A DNA stretch of 62,008 nucleotides from an archaeon (GCA_024275415.1 JAJRZD010000099.1:1-62008), one strand, 5' to 3'. Positions 35,483-44,683 are shown, counted from the stretch's first letter. Notes: a model not told the origin generated them from the letters alone. Numbers and translations: made by a program.

Positions 35483-36160
35483 TCACTTGCTTGCGATGAC
35501 CACTCGTTGACATTCCTCGATGTAGTCTTGGAGCCGCTTGACTTTCTGTTCCACGCTTTCGGAAACTTGATCAATTGAGGCATCAATCCGCCTATTGACC
35601 TTCTCAATGTATTTGTCGATAAGCTCGACCCGCGTATTGAACCCTTTCTCGAACCCCAAATCGCGAGCCTTTGCCAATTCTTCCAATGACCTCAGGAATT
35701 GCTGGTTCTCCATGTGTAGGAGCCCGCGTAGTGTCATCAGTTGCACCTGTGCGCCAAAGGAATTGGTCGATTCAGCGATAGAGAGTGTCTGTTCAAGTCT
35801 TTCTTCCATCCGCTCTAGATGCTCCTCCTCCTGCGTTATCCTGAAAAGCTGGAGTTCTAGCTCGACAAGTTGAATCAAGGAGAGGAGCTGGTACTCGAAC
35901 ACTCTTCCCTGAGTTAATTCCAAACACCGGTTGTAGTGCTTTCTTGCAGTGTACAAGTTGCTGCTTCTCTGCGCCAGCAACCCCCCGTAATACTCGCATA
36001 TGCTCGTGGCGTACTCCGAGTTCATGCTTGACTCTGCCGCCCACATCCGATCCAAGTATTCTTGACCTTCGTCAAATCGCTTCGTCTGTGAGAGGAGGTT
36101 CACCATCAATCCACACGCCTCCACATATACAAGGTCTCTTGTGCCTATCTTGTCAAACAT
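35483..36160 (-). CDS. TPR protein, C-terminal part after a frameshift
   Basis: The frame encodes 225 residues: TPR-like helices, then a C-terminal coiled coil (KYIEKVNRRIDASIDQVSES). It continues the TPR array of the gene directly upstream: one extra base near 36170-36185 would join DFEKQKKG to AAKALEMFDKIG in one frame. The ATG at 36160 lies inside a TPR helix and is probably not a natural start. Confidence 0.6.
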   Translation of the reverse strand: MFDKIGTRDLVYVEACGLMVNLLSQTKRFDEGQEYLDRMWAAESSMNSEYATSICEYYGGLLAQRSSNLYTARKHYNRCLELTQGRVFEYQLLSLIQLVELELQLFRITQEEEHLERMEERLEQTLSIAESTNSFGAQVQLMTLRGLLHMENQQFLRSLEELAKARDLGFEKGFNTRVELIDKYIEKVNRRIDASIDQVSESVEQKVKRLQDYIEECQRVVIASK

Positions 36161-36162
36161 CT

Positions 36163-36855
36163 CTAGTGCCTTTGCGGCCCTTTCTTCTGCTTTTCAAAGT
36201 CGTTGATCCCCAGTGATACAGCACCAAGATTGCCCCAACAAAGTGCCTGTCCGTAGAGGTCTCCGAGTTCCTCATCAATCTTCAGCGAGTGCAAATACAG
36301 ATGTTCAGCATCAGCATATTCTCCTCTGAAGCGGAAAATTTCCCCAAGGTTGTTGATCACGGCGCTCTCGCCTGAGAGATCCTTTAGGTTCTTGTACATG
36401 TCCAATGCGTAATTGTAGTAGTCTAGAGCTTGGTCGTATTCTCCTCTTTCTGCACTTACGACTCCCAAGTTGTTATAGCATCGTGCAATCCCTTTTTTTT
36501 CCTTGGTTTCCTTGAAAATTCCTAGTGCCCGTTTGTAGTTGTCATGAGCATCATCGAGAAACCCTTGGTCGAATCGCACGTTCCCTATGATTCGTAATGC
36601 CCATCCACTCAAGTCCATCCGCCCGTGTTGCAGCCCAAGCTCTTTTGCCGTTTCGAGTTTTGTTATTGCAGTGTCATATCGCCCCCTCATCCAGTGGACT
36701 TCTCCAATACAGACCAGTGCCTCAATGTATAATTCGGACTCCTGAGGGGTGATAGCCAGAATATCTGACAGCAAATTGATTGCTTCGACATAGTCTCCGG
36801 CGTTCATTGTTTCTTTTGCGGCTTGCAGTCTTTCATTCGGGTCGAATTTCATCAT
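36163..36855 (-). CDS. TPR protein, N-terminal part, ends at a frameshift
   Basis: The frame encodes 230 residues with about five TPR units (for example RGEYDQALDYYNYALDMYKN, RGEYADAEHLYLHSLKIDEE). The last real residues are NDFEKQ, after which the frame ends in KKGPQRH. A single-base change in AAGAAAGGG would continue into the 35483 frame, giving a protein of about 460 residues. This may be a real mutation, a sequence error, or less likely ribosomal slippage. Confidence 0.65.
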   Translation of the reverse strand: MMKFDPNERLQAAKETMNAGDYVEAINLLSDILAITPQESELYIEALVCIGEVHWMRGRYDTAITKLETAKELGLQHGRMDLSGWALRIIGNVRFDQGFLDDAHDNYKRALGIFKETKEKKGIARCYNNLGVVSAERGEYDQALDYYNYALDMYKNLKDLSGESAVINNLGEIFRFRGEYADAEHLYLHSLKIDEELGDLYGQALCWGNLGAVSLGINDFEKQKKGPQRH

Positions 36856-36912
36856 TCAAACACAGGTATTTTCCCCTCTTGAAACTTACGTGTGAGTTCC
36901 AAATAGGACATA

Positions 36913-36954
36913 GTCCGGAAGGAATACAATCAGCCCCTTCCGGACGTGTTTTTT
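36913..36954. other. Strong hairpin after the LPETG protein gene
   Basis: GTCCGGAAGG at 36913-36922 pairs exactly with CCTTCCGGAC at 36936-36945, followed on the plus strand by GTG and six T. The reverse-strand gene ends at 36955, nine bases away. It may act as a 3' stem for that transcript; the T-tract is on the wrong strand for classical termination. Confidence 0.5.
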
Positions 36955-38346
36955 CTATCGTCGTTTTACCACAATGATTACACAAAGTATTCCGACAGCG
37001 ATGATTGCTAGGAATGCCAGCCCTCCAGTGCCTCCGGTTTCAGGTAATATCCCGTCCCCAGTTGGTGTTTTGTCCTCAACATCTGTGTAGGCCACATAGG
37101 TTGGATCCTGCTCCACGCGCAGTCCGTTCCACTCAGGAAATGAAACCGCGTACCACCACTGGCTGTTATGAAATGCAGTCCCTGCATTATCAATCAGGTC
37201 GTTGACATCCGTATAGGTAGATCTGATTTCCTCCGATAGTGCGAATGCAGCATGAGAGAACAGGAACGCGGAGAGTGGGGCCTGCCATGCAATTAACAAG
37301 AAGTCACTTGCTCGTGCTCCCAGTAATGCATTCAGTGCCGTTTCATTATCAGATAATGTCGTCCAGGGGTTTGTAGACTCGTTGATCAACGCGTAGTTCC
37401 TACCTAGTCCAATATCGAATGCCCTTTCATCGTCATCTCCTACCTTTATCGAGATGTTAGTGTCAATTGGAGTAGTCGCTGTTGGTGGTTCTATAGTATT
37501 TCCTGAAGTCACACCGGTGACCTTGTACTTGCTCGTGAATACTGTAAGATAATGTACTGCATTCATCTGCATAGTTTCATTGATTATCTCCCTTGGGTCT
37601 ATCTCGATGAGGTCGAATAGTATTCGTGCACGGGTCACCTGACCGATAGTATAGACCGTTTCCGCGTGGACTTCGCCCGTGGTGGGGTCAATGGTGATGT
37701 CATATTCTATGATGATCTCACTGAAAAGCACTGTAACTAGCGGGGCAATCAGTGAAAGGACGAATCCCCCTGGTGAATTGGCATCCACAACACGGGCACT
37801 CATATTGGTATATTTCATTCCGAATCTATAGTGATTCTCTCCAAGTTTCTGAGCAGGGATTGCCTCGACCTTTGGTGTCACATCATCCCATGGATTAAGT
37901 GATGATATGGGCAGGACATACCACGCCTTTTCATTGCCAACGTCTGGCAAGTTGTTGTTCCCATAGCTCTCGTTGTGCACCATCAGAAATGCGAACACTG
38001 CTCCGATAAGGACCTCCTGCCCTTCAGGGGTGATGAATCGCATCCCGAACAGCTGGTATGGGAGAATGAACTCCTTTGAATCATTGGTCACCAGCTTGTT
38101 GAAGGCAATCATAAACGCTGAGAAGTTATCACGACCCACATATGACGCTGTGAATGTGGCAGTGTTGTCATAGTCATCCTCAACGATTATTGAATCATTG
38201 GTCCAGTACTCCTCTGTAAAGGTATGGCCAAAAAGAGCCTCTTCATCTCCGGGAGTATAGGATCTTGCAATTGGAATGGTAGCAAGTGGCATAAGAAGCA
38301 TAGAAACAATCCATGCTGTCATCAAAATCCTCTTGATTGCGTGCAT
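36955..38346 (-). CDS. Secreted surface protein with LPETG-type tail
   Basis: The protein has 463 residues. Residues 1-29 are a signal peptide (two Lys/Arg, hydrophobic core, ARS end). The extracellular middle is beta-rich and of no family I recognise. The C-terminus is LPETGG, then a helix (LAFLAIIAVGILCVIIVV), then KRR, the exact layout of a sortase sorting signal. The hydrophobic tail could also be a simple membrane anchor. The start follows GGTGGAAGGGAG. Confidence 0.7.
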   Translation of the reverse strand: MHAIKRILMTAWIVSMLLMPLATIPIARSYTPGDEEALFGHTFTEEYWTNDSIIVEDDYDNTATFTASYVGRDNFSAFMIAFNKLVTNDSKEFILPYQLFGMRFITPEGQEVLIGAVFAFLMVHNESYGNNNLPDVGNEKAWYVLPISSLNPWDDVTPKVEAIPAQKLGENHYRFGMKYTNMSARVVDANSPGGFVLSLIAPLVTVLFSEIIIEYDITIDPTTGEVHAETVYTIGQVTRARILFDLIEIDPREIINETMQMNAVHYLTVFTSKYKVTGVTSGNTIEPPTATTPIDTNISIKVGDDDERAFDIGLGRNYALINESTNPWTTLSDNETALNALLGARASDFLLIAWQAPLSAFLFSHAAFALSEEIRSTYTDVNDLIDNAGTAFHNSQWWYAVSFPEWNGLRVEQDPTYVAYTDVEDKTPTGDGILPETGGTGGLAFLAIIAVGILCVIIVVKRR

Positions 38347-38416
38347 GAGAATCTCCCTTCCACCATTACCCCTTCTTATTGTATTAAATTAATCGCAGAA
38401 GAACCTCACTCACCTA

Positions 38417-40018
38417 TTAGAATAGGCCCTGGATGATTTCTCTGAACACCTCAAGGTCGCTGTCTTTGGTATTGCCTGTTGTGATTGCCTGCACAAGGCT
38501 CTTAGCAGACTCCTCATTGAATCTAAGGACCGAAAGGTCATCTCCCATTTCCTCTGTCATTGAGGTGTATTTGGCTCCGCTCGTCGCTTCAGGAACGGCA
38601 ATGATTGCGTGGTCTGCTTCGTTCCGCCCAATGATGTCATGTAGACGCTTCACCGAGTAATACGCAGCAACCCCGCCACTTCGATCCCAGTTCTTCACGT
38701 TGGCAACATCTATACACACTTTTTTCGAGATGTCTGCCTTGGTGAGCGATATGATGGCCGTTGCCTCTCGGTCAGCGACTCCTTTGGCTACCAGAAGCTG
38801 CGTTGAAACCTCGAATGGTTTACCAGCTTCTTCTAGTGCTTTTGATACTGCACTGATCACCACCGGAGCGGTCAATTTTATCACAAAATCCTCCTGCTCC
38901 TCCAATGGCTCTGGTTCTTTCTCGAACAGGACTTCGTCTATTCGTGGGATGATGTAGCGAAGCGCCTCACGTGGCACTCCCTTTGAATGGTTGAAAGCAT
39001 CCTCGATGTCTTTCTCTGTGAGTGGGAACAGCAAGTCATGCGGTGGTTCGATATTCTGGGCTTCCCAGTACATCCTCATCGCGGTTCTGATGAACTCTGC
39101 AATATCCTCTTTTGTGAACTCGCGCAGAGCTACAGCCGGTTCCATCCGGGATTTCATAGGCCCGTCTGCCAGATTATAGATTCTGTCCCATATGTCGTCC
39201 AGACAGGAAGCTACAATGACCACGTTCTTACCTTCATTGTACAGCCTCTTGATCACTTCTAGGAAGTGGATTTCTCCCTCTTCCCCATGAGTGCGATATG
39301 GCCCCTCCATCTCGTCAATGAATAGGAGAAGAGGTTCTTCTGAACCCTCAAGAAGGAGCTTTAACGTGGCGAATGTGACATCATCGTCCTCAAGGATAGT
39401 CCTGACATCCAGTCTCTCGATTTCCTTCTGGCTGAGCGCATCTCCCAGAAGCCACCGCCTTGCAAGGTCAGTATTGGCTGGGTCGAGCCTGTAACGCAAG
39501 AGAACCTTCACGACATCCGCTGTTATTCCTGGGTATTCAACGAGGAGGCGTTCCAACGCGTATGTGTAATCGTATAGCTCATGTGTAACACCCTTCACTC
39601 CGCCGAACTTGGTGATCAACATGTCCACAGCATTCTCGAAGATATCCTCACCTATCTCGTCAACAATGCATGCATGGAAGTGAAGGGGCACTCTGACCGG
39701 AGCTGGAGGTGAAGGGACGTATACTGCCGTGAACCTCCCTTTCTTGAGGGAGTCTTCTCTGTCCTTAAGCGCCCAGTACAGGTGAGTCTTGCCCATACCG
39801 GCCCCTCCGAGAACCGGCTGGAACCTCGGTGTCGAATCGTCCATCACGAATCTCAGGATTCTAAAGATGGCTTGGTCTGCATCCCTATGTGGGCCCTCAA
39901 TATCAATCTCATCTTTGATGTCACCCCGTGAAACATATCGTTTCATCGGCGGGTTGTCTTTCAGTATCTCAAGGTACATCTCTCTGTTGAAGGCCGCAGG
40001 TTCTTCCGGAAGTTCCAT
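38417..40018 (-). CDS. P-loop ATPase of the AAA/STAND type
   Basis: The protein has 533 residues from ATG 40018 (behind GGGAGAGGA). Walker A is GGAGMGKTHL near residue 85, and Walker B is LLLFIDEMEG near 235. A sensor-like segment VVIVASCLDDIWDRIYN follows. The last 130 residues look like a separate alpha/beta domain (VCIDVANVKNWDRSGGVAAY). It resembles Orc/Cdc6-like or STAND ATPases in outline, but I cannot name the family or function. Confidence 0.6.
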   Translation of the reverse strand: MELPEEPAAFNREMYLEILKDNPPMKRYVSRGDIKDEIDIEGPHRDADQAIFRILRFVMDDSTPRFQPVLGGAGMGKTHLYWALKDREDSLKKGRFTAVYVPSPPAPVRVPLHFHACIVDEIGEDIFENAVDMLITKFGGVKGVTHELYDYTYALERLLVEYPGITADVVKVLLRYRLDPANTDLARRWLLGDALSQKEIERLDVRTILEDDDVTFATLKLLLEGSEEPLLLFIDEMEGPYRTHGEEGEIHFLEVIKRLYNEGKNVVIVASCLDDIWDRIYNLADGPMKSRMEPAVALREFTKEDIAEFIRTAMRMYWEAQNIEPPHDLLFPLTEKDIEDAFNHSKGVPREALRYIIPRIDEVLFEKEPEPLEEQEDFVIKLTAPVVISAVSKALEEAGKPFEVSTQLLVAKGVADREATAIISLTKADISKKVCIDVANVKNWDRSGGVAAYYSVKRLHDIIGRNEADHAIIAVPEATSGAKYTSMTEEMGDDLSVLRFNEESAKSLVQAITTGNTKDSDLEVFREIIQGLF

Positions 40019-40036
40019 TCCTCTCCCTCGGTGCAA

Positions 40037-40378
40037 GTGTTGACTTGTGTATCCCTTGGACCATTATCAATGTTCTGTCTTACAAGTTGTAGCCCGCCAT
40101 TCCTCTCTGCTCATCAGTCGGATTGTCTAGGAGTTTATCTATCACGACCAACACACAATAGGGGTCATCGCTGATCCGTTTGCGATTCCGGTTCTAAGAC
40201 CTCCCTAAGTCTGCCTCTCGCATGGATCACTTTGACCCACCTTCTCATCTTCATGTCTTTGACTGCTTCTATCACTTTACTGCAAGCAGTATATGGTTCA
40301 AATACCCTGCTCCGAATTCTTCAACTTTATATGGGTTCCCGCTCAATCAGAATTAGGGCTATATGTGAGTAGAATGCC
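40037..40378. other. Intergenic stretch with one possible tiny ORF
   Basis: About 340 bases between divergent genes. A reverse-strand frame at 40165-40275 (GTG start, 36 residues, MKMRRWVKVIHARGRLREVL core) has protein-like composition but no ribosome site, so I do not call it as a gene. A plus-strand TATA box lies at 40325. Confidence 0.3.
40325..40333 (+). promoter_or_regulatory. TATA box of the 40379 gene
   Basis: CTTTATATG ends 45 bases ahead of ATG 40379, giving a leader of roughly 25-30 bases. Confidence 0.45.
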
Positions 40379-41107
40379 ATGAATCGCACTGTGGTCGGGC
40401 AAGTTATCAATACTGTCGATGAAGGTGGCTACTCCATAATTACAGTGGAAACACCCTCGGGTGACATAGTCCTATTGCGCCATGACCCCTCGGTATCGAG
40501 GGCTGTCCCTACGATGGGGGGCATATACTCGATAGACTATGTTGTTGACGGCGGCACACTGGTGATTCAGTCAATCAGGAAACCCAAGCCCGGAGAATAT
40601 CGTGCGTCGTATAGACCCACTCCTAATGTAGAACAACCAATCATTAGAGAGCATCGGCCAGCTCGATTACACAGCACAGCATCCAAGTCAGTGGTTTCTC
40701 TCGAAGACCCAATCGAAGAGAGCGCTGCCTTCTTTCCAGATACATATCCTAGGCCCGAGGTCAGAAAGAAACCTACATCTGAAATCAAATATCGGACACC
40801 TCCAAGGTATCACCCTCCACCAGGACTTGATATCATTTCCAAGGCACGCCCTGACGGAATATCTCTCATAACCGGCATCTACCTCTTGATTGGCGTGGCT
40901 GCCCTATTTTTACTTCCCGGACTGAATGTTCTCATGGGCGGGTCATTCCTTCTACTGGGACTCGGATTCTATGCCTACAACAAGTGGGCATATTGGATAA
41001 CTCTGGTTCTTGTGGCACTGATCGCCATTTCGATAATCGGTCTGATTATCACTATCCCCGCTTGGACTTACTTGAGACGCGATGAGATTCGTGCTCTTTA
41101 CCACTAG
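40379..41107 (+). CDS. Hypothetical membrane protein with OB-like N-terminus
   Basis: The protein has 242 residues. Residues 1-65 look like a small beta-barrel (TVVGQVINTVDEGGYSIITV). Residues 65-150 are a proline-rich linker. Residues 158-225 hold three hydrophobic helices. I recognise no family. It stands alone with its own promoter. Confidence 0.6.
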   Translation: MNRTVVGQVINTVDEGGYSIITVETPSGDIVLLRHDPSVSRAVPTMGGIYSIDYVVDGGTLVIQSIRKPKPGEYRASYRPTPNVEQPIIREHRPARLHSTASKSVVSLEDPIEESAAFFPDTYPRPEVRKKPTSEIKYRTPPRYHPPPGLDIISKARPDGISLITGIYLLIGVAALFLLPGLNVLMGGSFLLLGLGFYAYNKWAYWITLVLVALIAISIIGLIITIPAWTYLRRDEIRALYH

Positions 41108-41248
41108 TGCTACCAGACTTGCGACTTTTTCAAGTGGAACCAGTTTGGAATATGTCTACGCAATATCGCGCCTGTATAGTCATACATAGATTATTGTTCC
41201 TGTCCCTTCTACATTGGTCTTCCATTCAGAACAAACCCAATCGCAACC

Positions 41249-41257
41249 CTTAAATAA
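41249..41257 (+). promoter_or_regulatory. TATA box of the 41334-44676 operon
   Basis: CTTAAATAA is a near-consensus archaeal TATA box. Transcription should begin close to 41278, inside the operator-like repeats. Confidence 0.6.
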
Positions 41258-41264
41258 CCTTGAT

Positions 41265-41317
41265 ACGTTTGATAATTGTCAAACATCAAACGTTTGGTAA
41301 AAAACTGACGTTTGATA
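41265..41317. promoter_or_regulatory. Clustered GTTTGA/TCAAAC operator-like repeats
   Basis: GTTTGATAATTGTCAAAC (41267-41284) is an inverted repeat with 6-bp arms. CAAACGTTTG (41287-41296) is a perfect 10-bp palindrome. ACGTTTGATA occurs at 41265-41274 and again at 41308-41317. The cluster covers the predicted transcription start, so a bound protein would block RNA polymerase. The ArsR-type gene in the same operon is the obvious candidate, as self-regulation. Confidence 0.6.
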
Positions 41318-41333
41318 AAAACGGTGATAGGAA

Positions 41334-42251
41334 ATGTCTAACCAACAAACAACCTTCGGAACGATTCTTGAAGATGTGAAGGCAAGCTTCAAGGGTGCAT
41401 ACCGGAATGTGCTAAGTTATTTCCTTGCGAACTTGGGACTGCTATTGATTACAGGGCTTCTTTTGGCACTCGTCGCCATTCCTTTCGTTGTGATCATTGC
41501 TCTATCAGGATCTACTGCCATTATAGCTTGGGCACAGGGCCTGAGAAGTCTTGCATTGACTAATCCATGGGCGATTGGTATGGGTGGCTATCTGCTTATG
41601 TTGCCTTTCGTTGCGGTGCTGTTCAGCGTTCTCGGGGCGATATATGGCATGAGCAAAGAAGTCGTCGAAACAGGAAAGACCTCTGCTGAGTCTGCATTCT
41701 CGTGGCTTCGACACAATTTCATCACTTTTGCAGGTGCTGGCATTGCTCTCTCATTGATTGTAATAGCTCCTCAGATACTGGTGATTGCGACAGTCACCTT
41801 CTTTGTAGGGGTTAACCCTCCAGTTCTTGCAAGCTACGGGATTTCAGTGTTCGTCTGGGTCTATTCGTTCATCACTCTTGGCATGACCTCGATGGTTTTT
41901 CCCGCAGTGGTGAATGGGAACGGTGTGAAGGAATCATTTCTTGAATCTTTCAGGCTAGCGACACAGAGATTTGACAGGGTTTTTGGGATACACACAGCTC
42001 TAATTCTCCTCGCTTTTCTAACCCTTTCTCCATTCTTCCTTTCGAGCTATGTTTTCGCAATGAATCCTGTTGTATCAGCTGTCATCCCTGGAGCAATCGC
42101 CCTCGGCGGATATGCCATTGTCATCGGGGTTTTCTGGCTGTTCTTGCTCATTCCAACAATGTTCATCGCCTATACACGCGTCTACACTGACCTGACCGGC
42201 GGTGAGATTGCTGATGCAAGTACACCCGATGTGGAAGTACCGATGGTCTGA
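41334..42251 (+). CDS. Multi-pass membrane protein, paralogue A
   Basis: The protein has 305 residues with about six membrane helices in pairs, beginning TTFGTILEDVKASFKGAYRN. It is similar along its length to the 42326 protein, including a central KEVVETGKTSAESAFSWLRH segment against REIVESEGTTAEGIFAWYSK. It looks like the DUF6159 or DUF4013 type of archaeal membrane protein; function unknown. GGTGAT stands 5 bases before ATG 41334. Confidence 0.65.
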   Translation: MSNQQTTFGTILEDVKASFKGAYRNVLSYFLANLGLLLITGLLLALVAIPFVVIIALSGSTAIIAWAQGLRSLALTNPWAIGMGGYLLMLPFVAVLFSVLGAIYGMSKEVVETGKTSAESAFSWLRHNFITFAGAGIALSLIVIAPQILVIATVTFFVGVNPPVLASYGISVFVWVYSFITLGMTSMVFPAVVNGNGVKESFLESFRLATQRFDRVFGIHTALILLAFLTLSPFFLSSYVFAMNPVVSAVIPGAIALGGYAIVIGVFWLFLLIPTMFIAYTRVYTDLTGGEIADASTPDVEVPMV

Positions 42252-42262
42252 AATACTCCCGT

Positions 42263-42298
42263 GAGAGTGTCCAGTAGTCTGGCTACTAGGACACTCTC
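42263..42298. other. Long hairpin between the membrane paralogues
   Basis: GAGAGTGTCCAGTAG pairs with CTACT-A-GGACACTCTC, a 15-bp stem with one bulge and a 5-base loop. No T-tract follows (GAATTATATT), so it is more likely a transcript processing or partial-stop element than a terminator. Confidence 0.6.
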
Positions 42299-42325
42299 GA
42301 ATTATATTCGGATGGTGAGATATGA

Positions 42326-43270
42326 ATGTCAACGAAAAATGCCAACTTTCGAGTCCTCCTTCAAGACTTGAAGATCAGCTTCAAGTTCGCTGTGAAGAAT
42401 CTGGTTTCGTTCGTCCTAGGGATGATCGGGGTCTTAATAGTGACAGGACTGCTCATTGCATTGTTAGCGTTATTTGTCCTTGTCCCATTCTTGCTGTTGG
42501 GAGGGCTCACAGGCATCACTGACCTTATACTGACATGGGTGAGAACGACACAGTCACTTCAGGGAGCAGCAGCATTTCTGATGACACTCCTGCTCGTGAC
42601 ACCTCTCATAGCCCCTCTCATGGTTGCCATAGGCGCATTATATGGGATGGGGAGGGAGATTGTTGAAAGCGAGGGTACGACAGCAGAGGGAATATTTGCG
42701 TGGTATTCCAAGAAGTTCTTCTCCTTAGCTGCAGTTGGGATGATACAGTTCCTCGTGGTCATTGTACCATTGGCTGTGACTACCATCCTGCTTGGTCCTC
42801 TCTCATTTGGACTGGAACAGACTGGATGGGCGTCTGCGACAATTGCGACATACTCGATTTATGCGACATTCATGTCGGGGTTGATGTCACTGGCATTCCC
42901 TGCCGTGATTGATGGGAACTCGATTCTTTCATCCATCAAGATTTCTGTACGACTTAGTACCAGATACTTTGACCGTGTCTTTTCAACATGGCTCTCCTAC
43001 TTGGGAATAGGAACATTGCTTTCATTCCCCCTGTTGGCATGGCCATTGGCTGTTCCTCTCAGCTCATCGCAGGTAGGTATGTGGACTACGATTATTGCAG
43101 CATATTCAATTATAGCGGTTCTGTTCACGTTCTTCGTTCTACTACCCGCGACTGTGATTGGGATGAGCCGAATCTACATGATCCTAATTTCAGACAACCT
43201 CTCGGGGTCGTCCGAATTTTTCACGGAATCCTTTGATGATGATGATGTTTCTATTATCGGAGGTGATTGA
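42326..43270 (+). CDS. Multi-pass membrane protein, paralogue B
   Basis: The protein has 314 residues, also with about six helices, arising from duplication with the 41334 gene. It opens KNANFRVLLQDLKISFKFAV and ends in an acidic tail (ESFDDDDVSIIGGD). A GGTGAGAT site precedes ATG 42326. It is followed 3 bases later by the regulator gene. Confidence 0.65.
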   Translation: MSTKNANFRVLLQDLKISFKFAVKNLVSFVLGMIGVLIVTGLLIALLALFVLVPFLLLGGLTGITDLILTWVRTTQSLQGAAAFLMTLLLVTPLIAPLMVAIGALYGMGREIVESEGTTAEGIFAWYSKKFFSLAAVGMIQFLVVIVPLAVTTILLGPLSFGLEQTGWASATIATYSIYATFMSGLMSLAFPAVIDGNSILSSIKISVRLSTRYFDRVFSTWLSYLGIGTLLSFPLLAWPLAVPLSSSQVGMWTTIIAAYSIIAVLFTFFVLLPATVIGMSRIYMILISDNLSGSSEFFTESFDDDDVSIIGGD

Positions 43271-43273
43271 CCG

Positions 43274-43906
43274 ATGACGCCCAAGAAGCGAGTTTCGATG
43301 AAAGAGATCGAGGTGGTATCCGATCCTAAAGTAATCAAGCTTATGATGGAGCCAACCCGAGCTGCTATCATCAAACTCCTTTCAGCCACCGAGATGACAG
43401 TCAAGCAGTTGGCGACTGAACTTGGGAAGAATCCTGGTACTATCCTACATCATATCGAGAAGCTGAAGAAGGTAAATCTCGTAGTCGAAGTTCGAACGCA
43501 GCAGACTCCTACTGGCATCGTGCAACGGTATTACCGGGCCCGAGCTAGGGAGTTCCGACTTGGGATTAAGCAGATGATGGAAACCGAGGGTGGTGTGGCG
43601 AAATTCGCAGAGGACCGCCTGAACTCCATCGTCCGTTCTCTGGCTGTGTTTGGCATCGAGATCCCAGAGTCACAATTAGTTGAGGCGACTGATATGCTCA
43701 GGAATCTCATCGAGCGAGAGAATGATCTGATCTCAGACATGCCAATACTGGATCAGAAGGCATACGACAGGCTATCGAAACAGGATAGGACTGACGCATC
43801 GCGAATACTACGCCGGTACCTTCTGAATCGTGATCCGATGTATGTTGAGCTAAGACGCTCGTGGCACGAACTCCTTCGCCGTTTTGACAGAGGTGTGAAA
43901 TTATGA
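43274..43906 (+). CDS. ArsR-type HTH transcription regulator
   Basis: The protein has 210 residues. Residues 15-85 are a winged helix: KVIKLMMEPTRAAIIKLLSA, then TVKQLATELGKNPGTILHHI as the recognition region. The C-terminal 110 residues are helical and may bind a ligand or form dimers. A perfect GGAGGTGAT lies at the end of the preceding gene. It overlaps the next gene by 4 bases. It probably controls its own operon through the repeats at 41265-41317. Confidence 0.83.
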   Translation: MTPKKRVSMKEIEVVSDPKVIKLMMEPTRAAIIKLLSATEMTVKQLATELGKNPGTILHHIEKLKKVNLVVEVRTQQTPTGIVQRYYRARAREFRLGIKQMMETEGGVAKFAEDRLNSIVRSLAVFGIEIPESQLVEATDMLRNLIERENDLISDMPILDQKAYDRLSKQDRTDASRILRRYLLNRDPMYVELRRSWHELLRRFDRGVKL

Positions 43907-44676
43907 ACGAAACAGAATATAGAAGAAACAACGCCATGGTTGCCTGTATAATTGCAGTCATACTCGTAGGCGGAATTGTAATAGGTGTGGCATCTCTCGT
44001 CGGCTCATCACATTTTCCCGGTGGGATATGGAATACTAGCGATGCAAAGACTCTCTTTGAGTTTGAGCGGGTGGGTGAACCAATCCCTGATGCCATCACC
44101 TTGGACATCAATGTGAATGTGGGTGATGTGAATGTCATCTTCGAGGATAATGCTACCCTAACATATGCTATCTCAATACTGGTTCCCAATGCATCATTGC
44201 GAGACAACGGTAATCCTACAGTGTCATGGAGTTCGAACACGATTGCTGTCGGCTATCCTGTATGCAGCATCAACATCACATTGGGAACTAGCGCGACATA
44301 CCAGATGTTTTTCACTATAGACACTGGTGAACTCACTATCAACCTGAGTGATAGTGCGAAGGTCGGGAACATCGAGGCCACAATGACAACAGGAAGCATA
44401 AAGGTTCTGATGTCTGAGGATGTGTCGGTACAAGGCGACATTGTATTCACCCTGACAGTGGCGACTGGTTCCATCACGATGGTGATTGATCTTCCCTCTG
44501 ATGTTGGAGGTCGGTTTGCTGGGAGTACCACGACAGGTACAGTCGATGTCACACAGCTGGGTTGGAATGAGCTGGGCTCCAATACCTACGAAACTTCCAA
44601 CTACAATTCTGCAGCAGACACCGTGACTATCAATGCATCTGTCGATACTGGCTCTGTGCAAGCAACGCTAAGCTAG
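43903..44676 (+). CDS. Membrane-anchored beta-rich protein (DUF4097-like)
   Basis: The protein has 257 residues. A single N-terminal helix (MVACIIAVILVGGIVIGVAS) anchors it. The rest looks like a beta-solenoid or adhesin-type domain with TTGSIKV, ATGSIT, TTGTVDV and DTGSVQA repeats, as in DUF4097-type proteins. It is the last gene of the operon, followed by a clear terminator. Confidence 0.65.
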   Translation: MNETEYRRNNAMVACIIAVILVGGIVIGVASLVGSSHFPGGIWNTSDAKTLFEFERVGEPIPDAITLDINVNVGDVNVIFEDNATLTYAISILVPNASLRDNGNPTVSWSSNTIAVGYPVCSINITLGTSATYQMFFTIDTGELTINLSDSAKVGNIEATMTTGSIKVLMSEDVSVQGDIVFTLTVATGSITMVIDLPSDVGGRFAGSTTTGTVDVTQLGWNELGSNTYETSNYNSAADTVTINASVDTGSVQATLS

Positions 44677-44683
44677 TTCCAAT

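Noticed and set aside
36160..36163. Programmed frameshifting in the TPR gene.
   Set aside because: No good X-XXY-YYZ slippery site and no obvious downstream stimulatory stem; a mutation or sequence error is simpler.
40165..40275. Possible 36-residue reverse-strand ORF with basic helical sequence.
   Set aside because: No ribosome site, GTG start only, and too short to judge; mentioned in the gap entry but not called as a gene.
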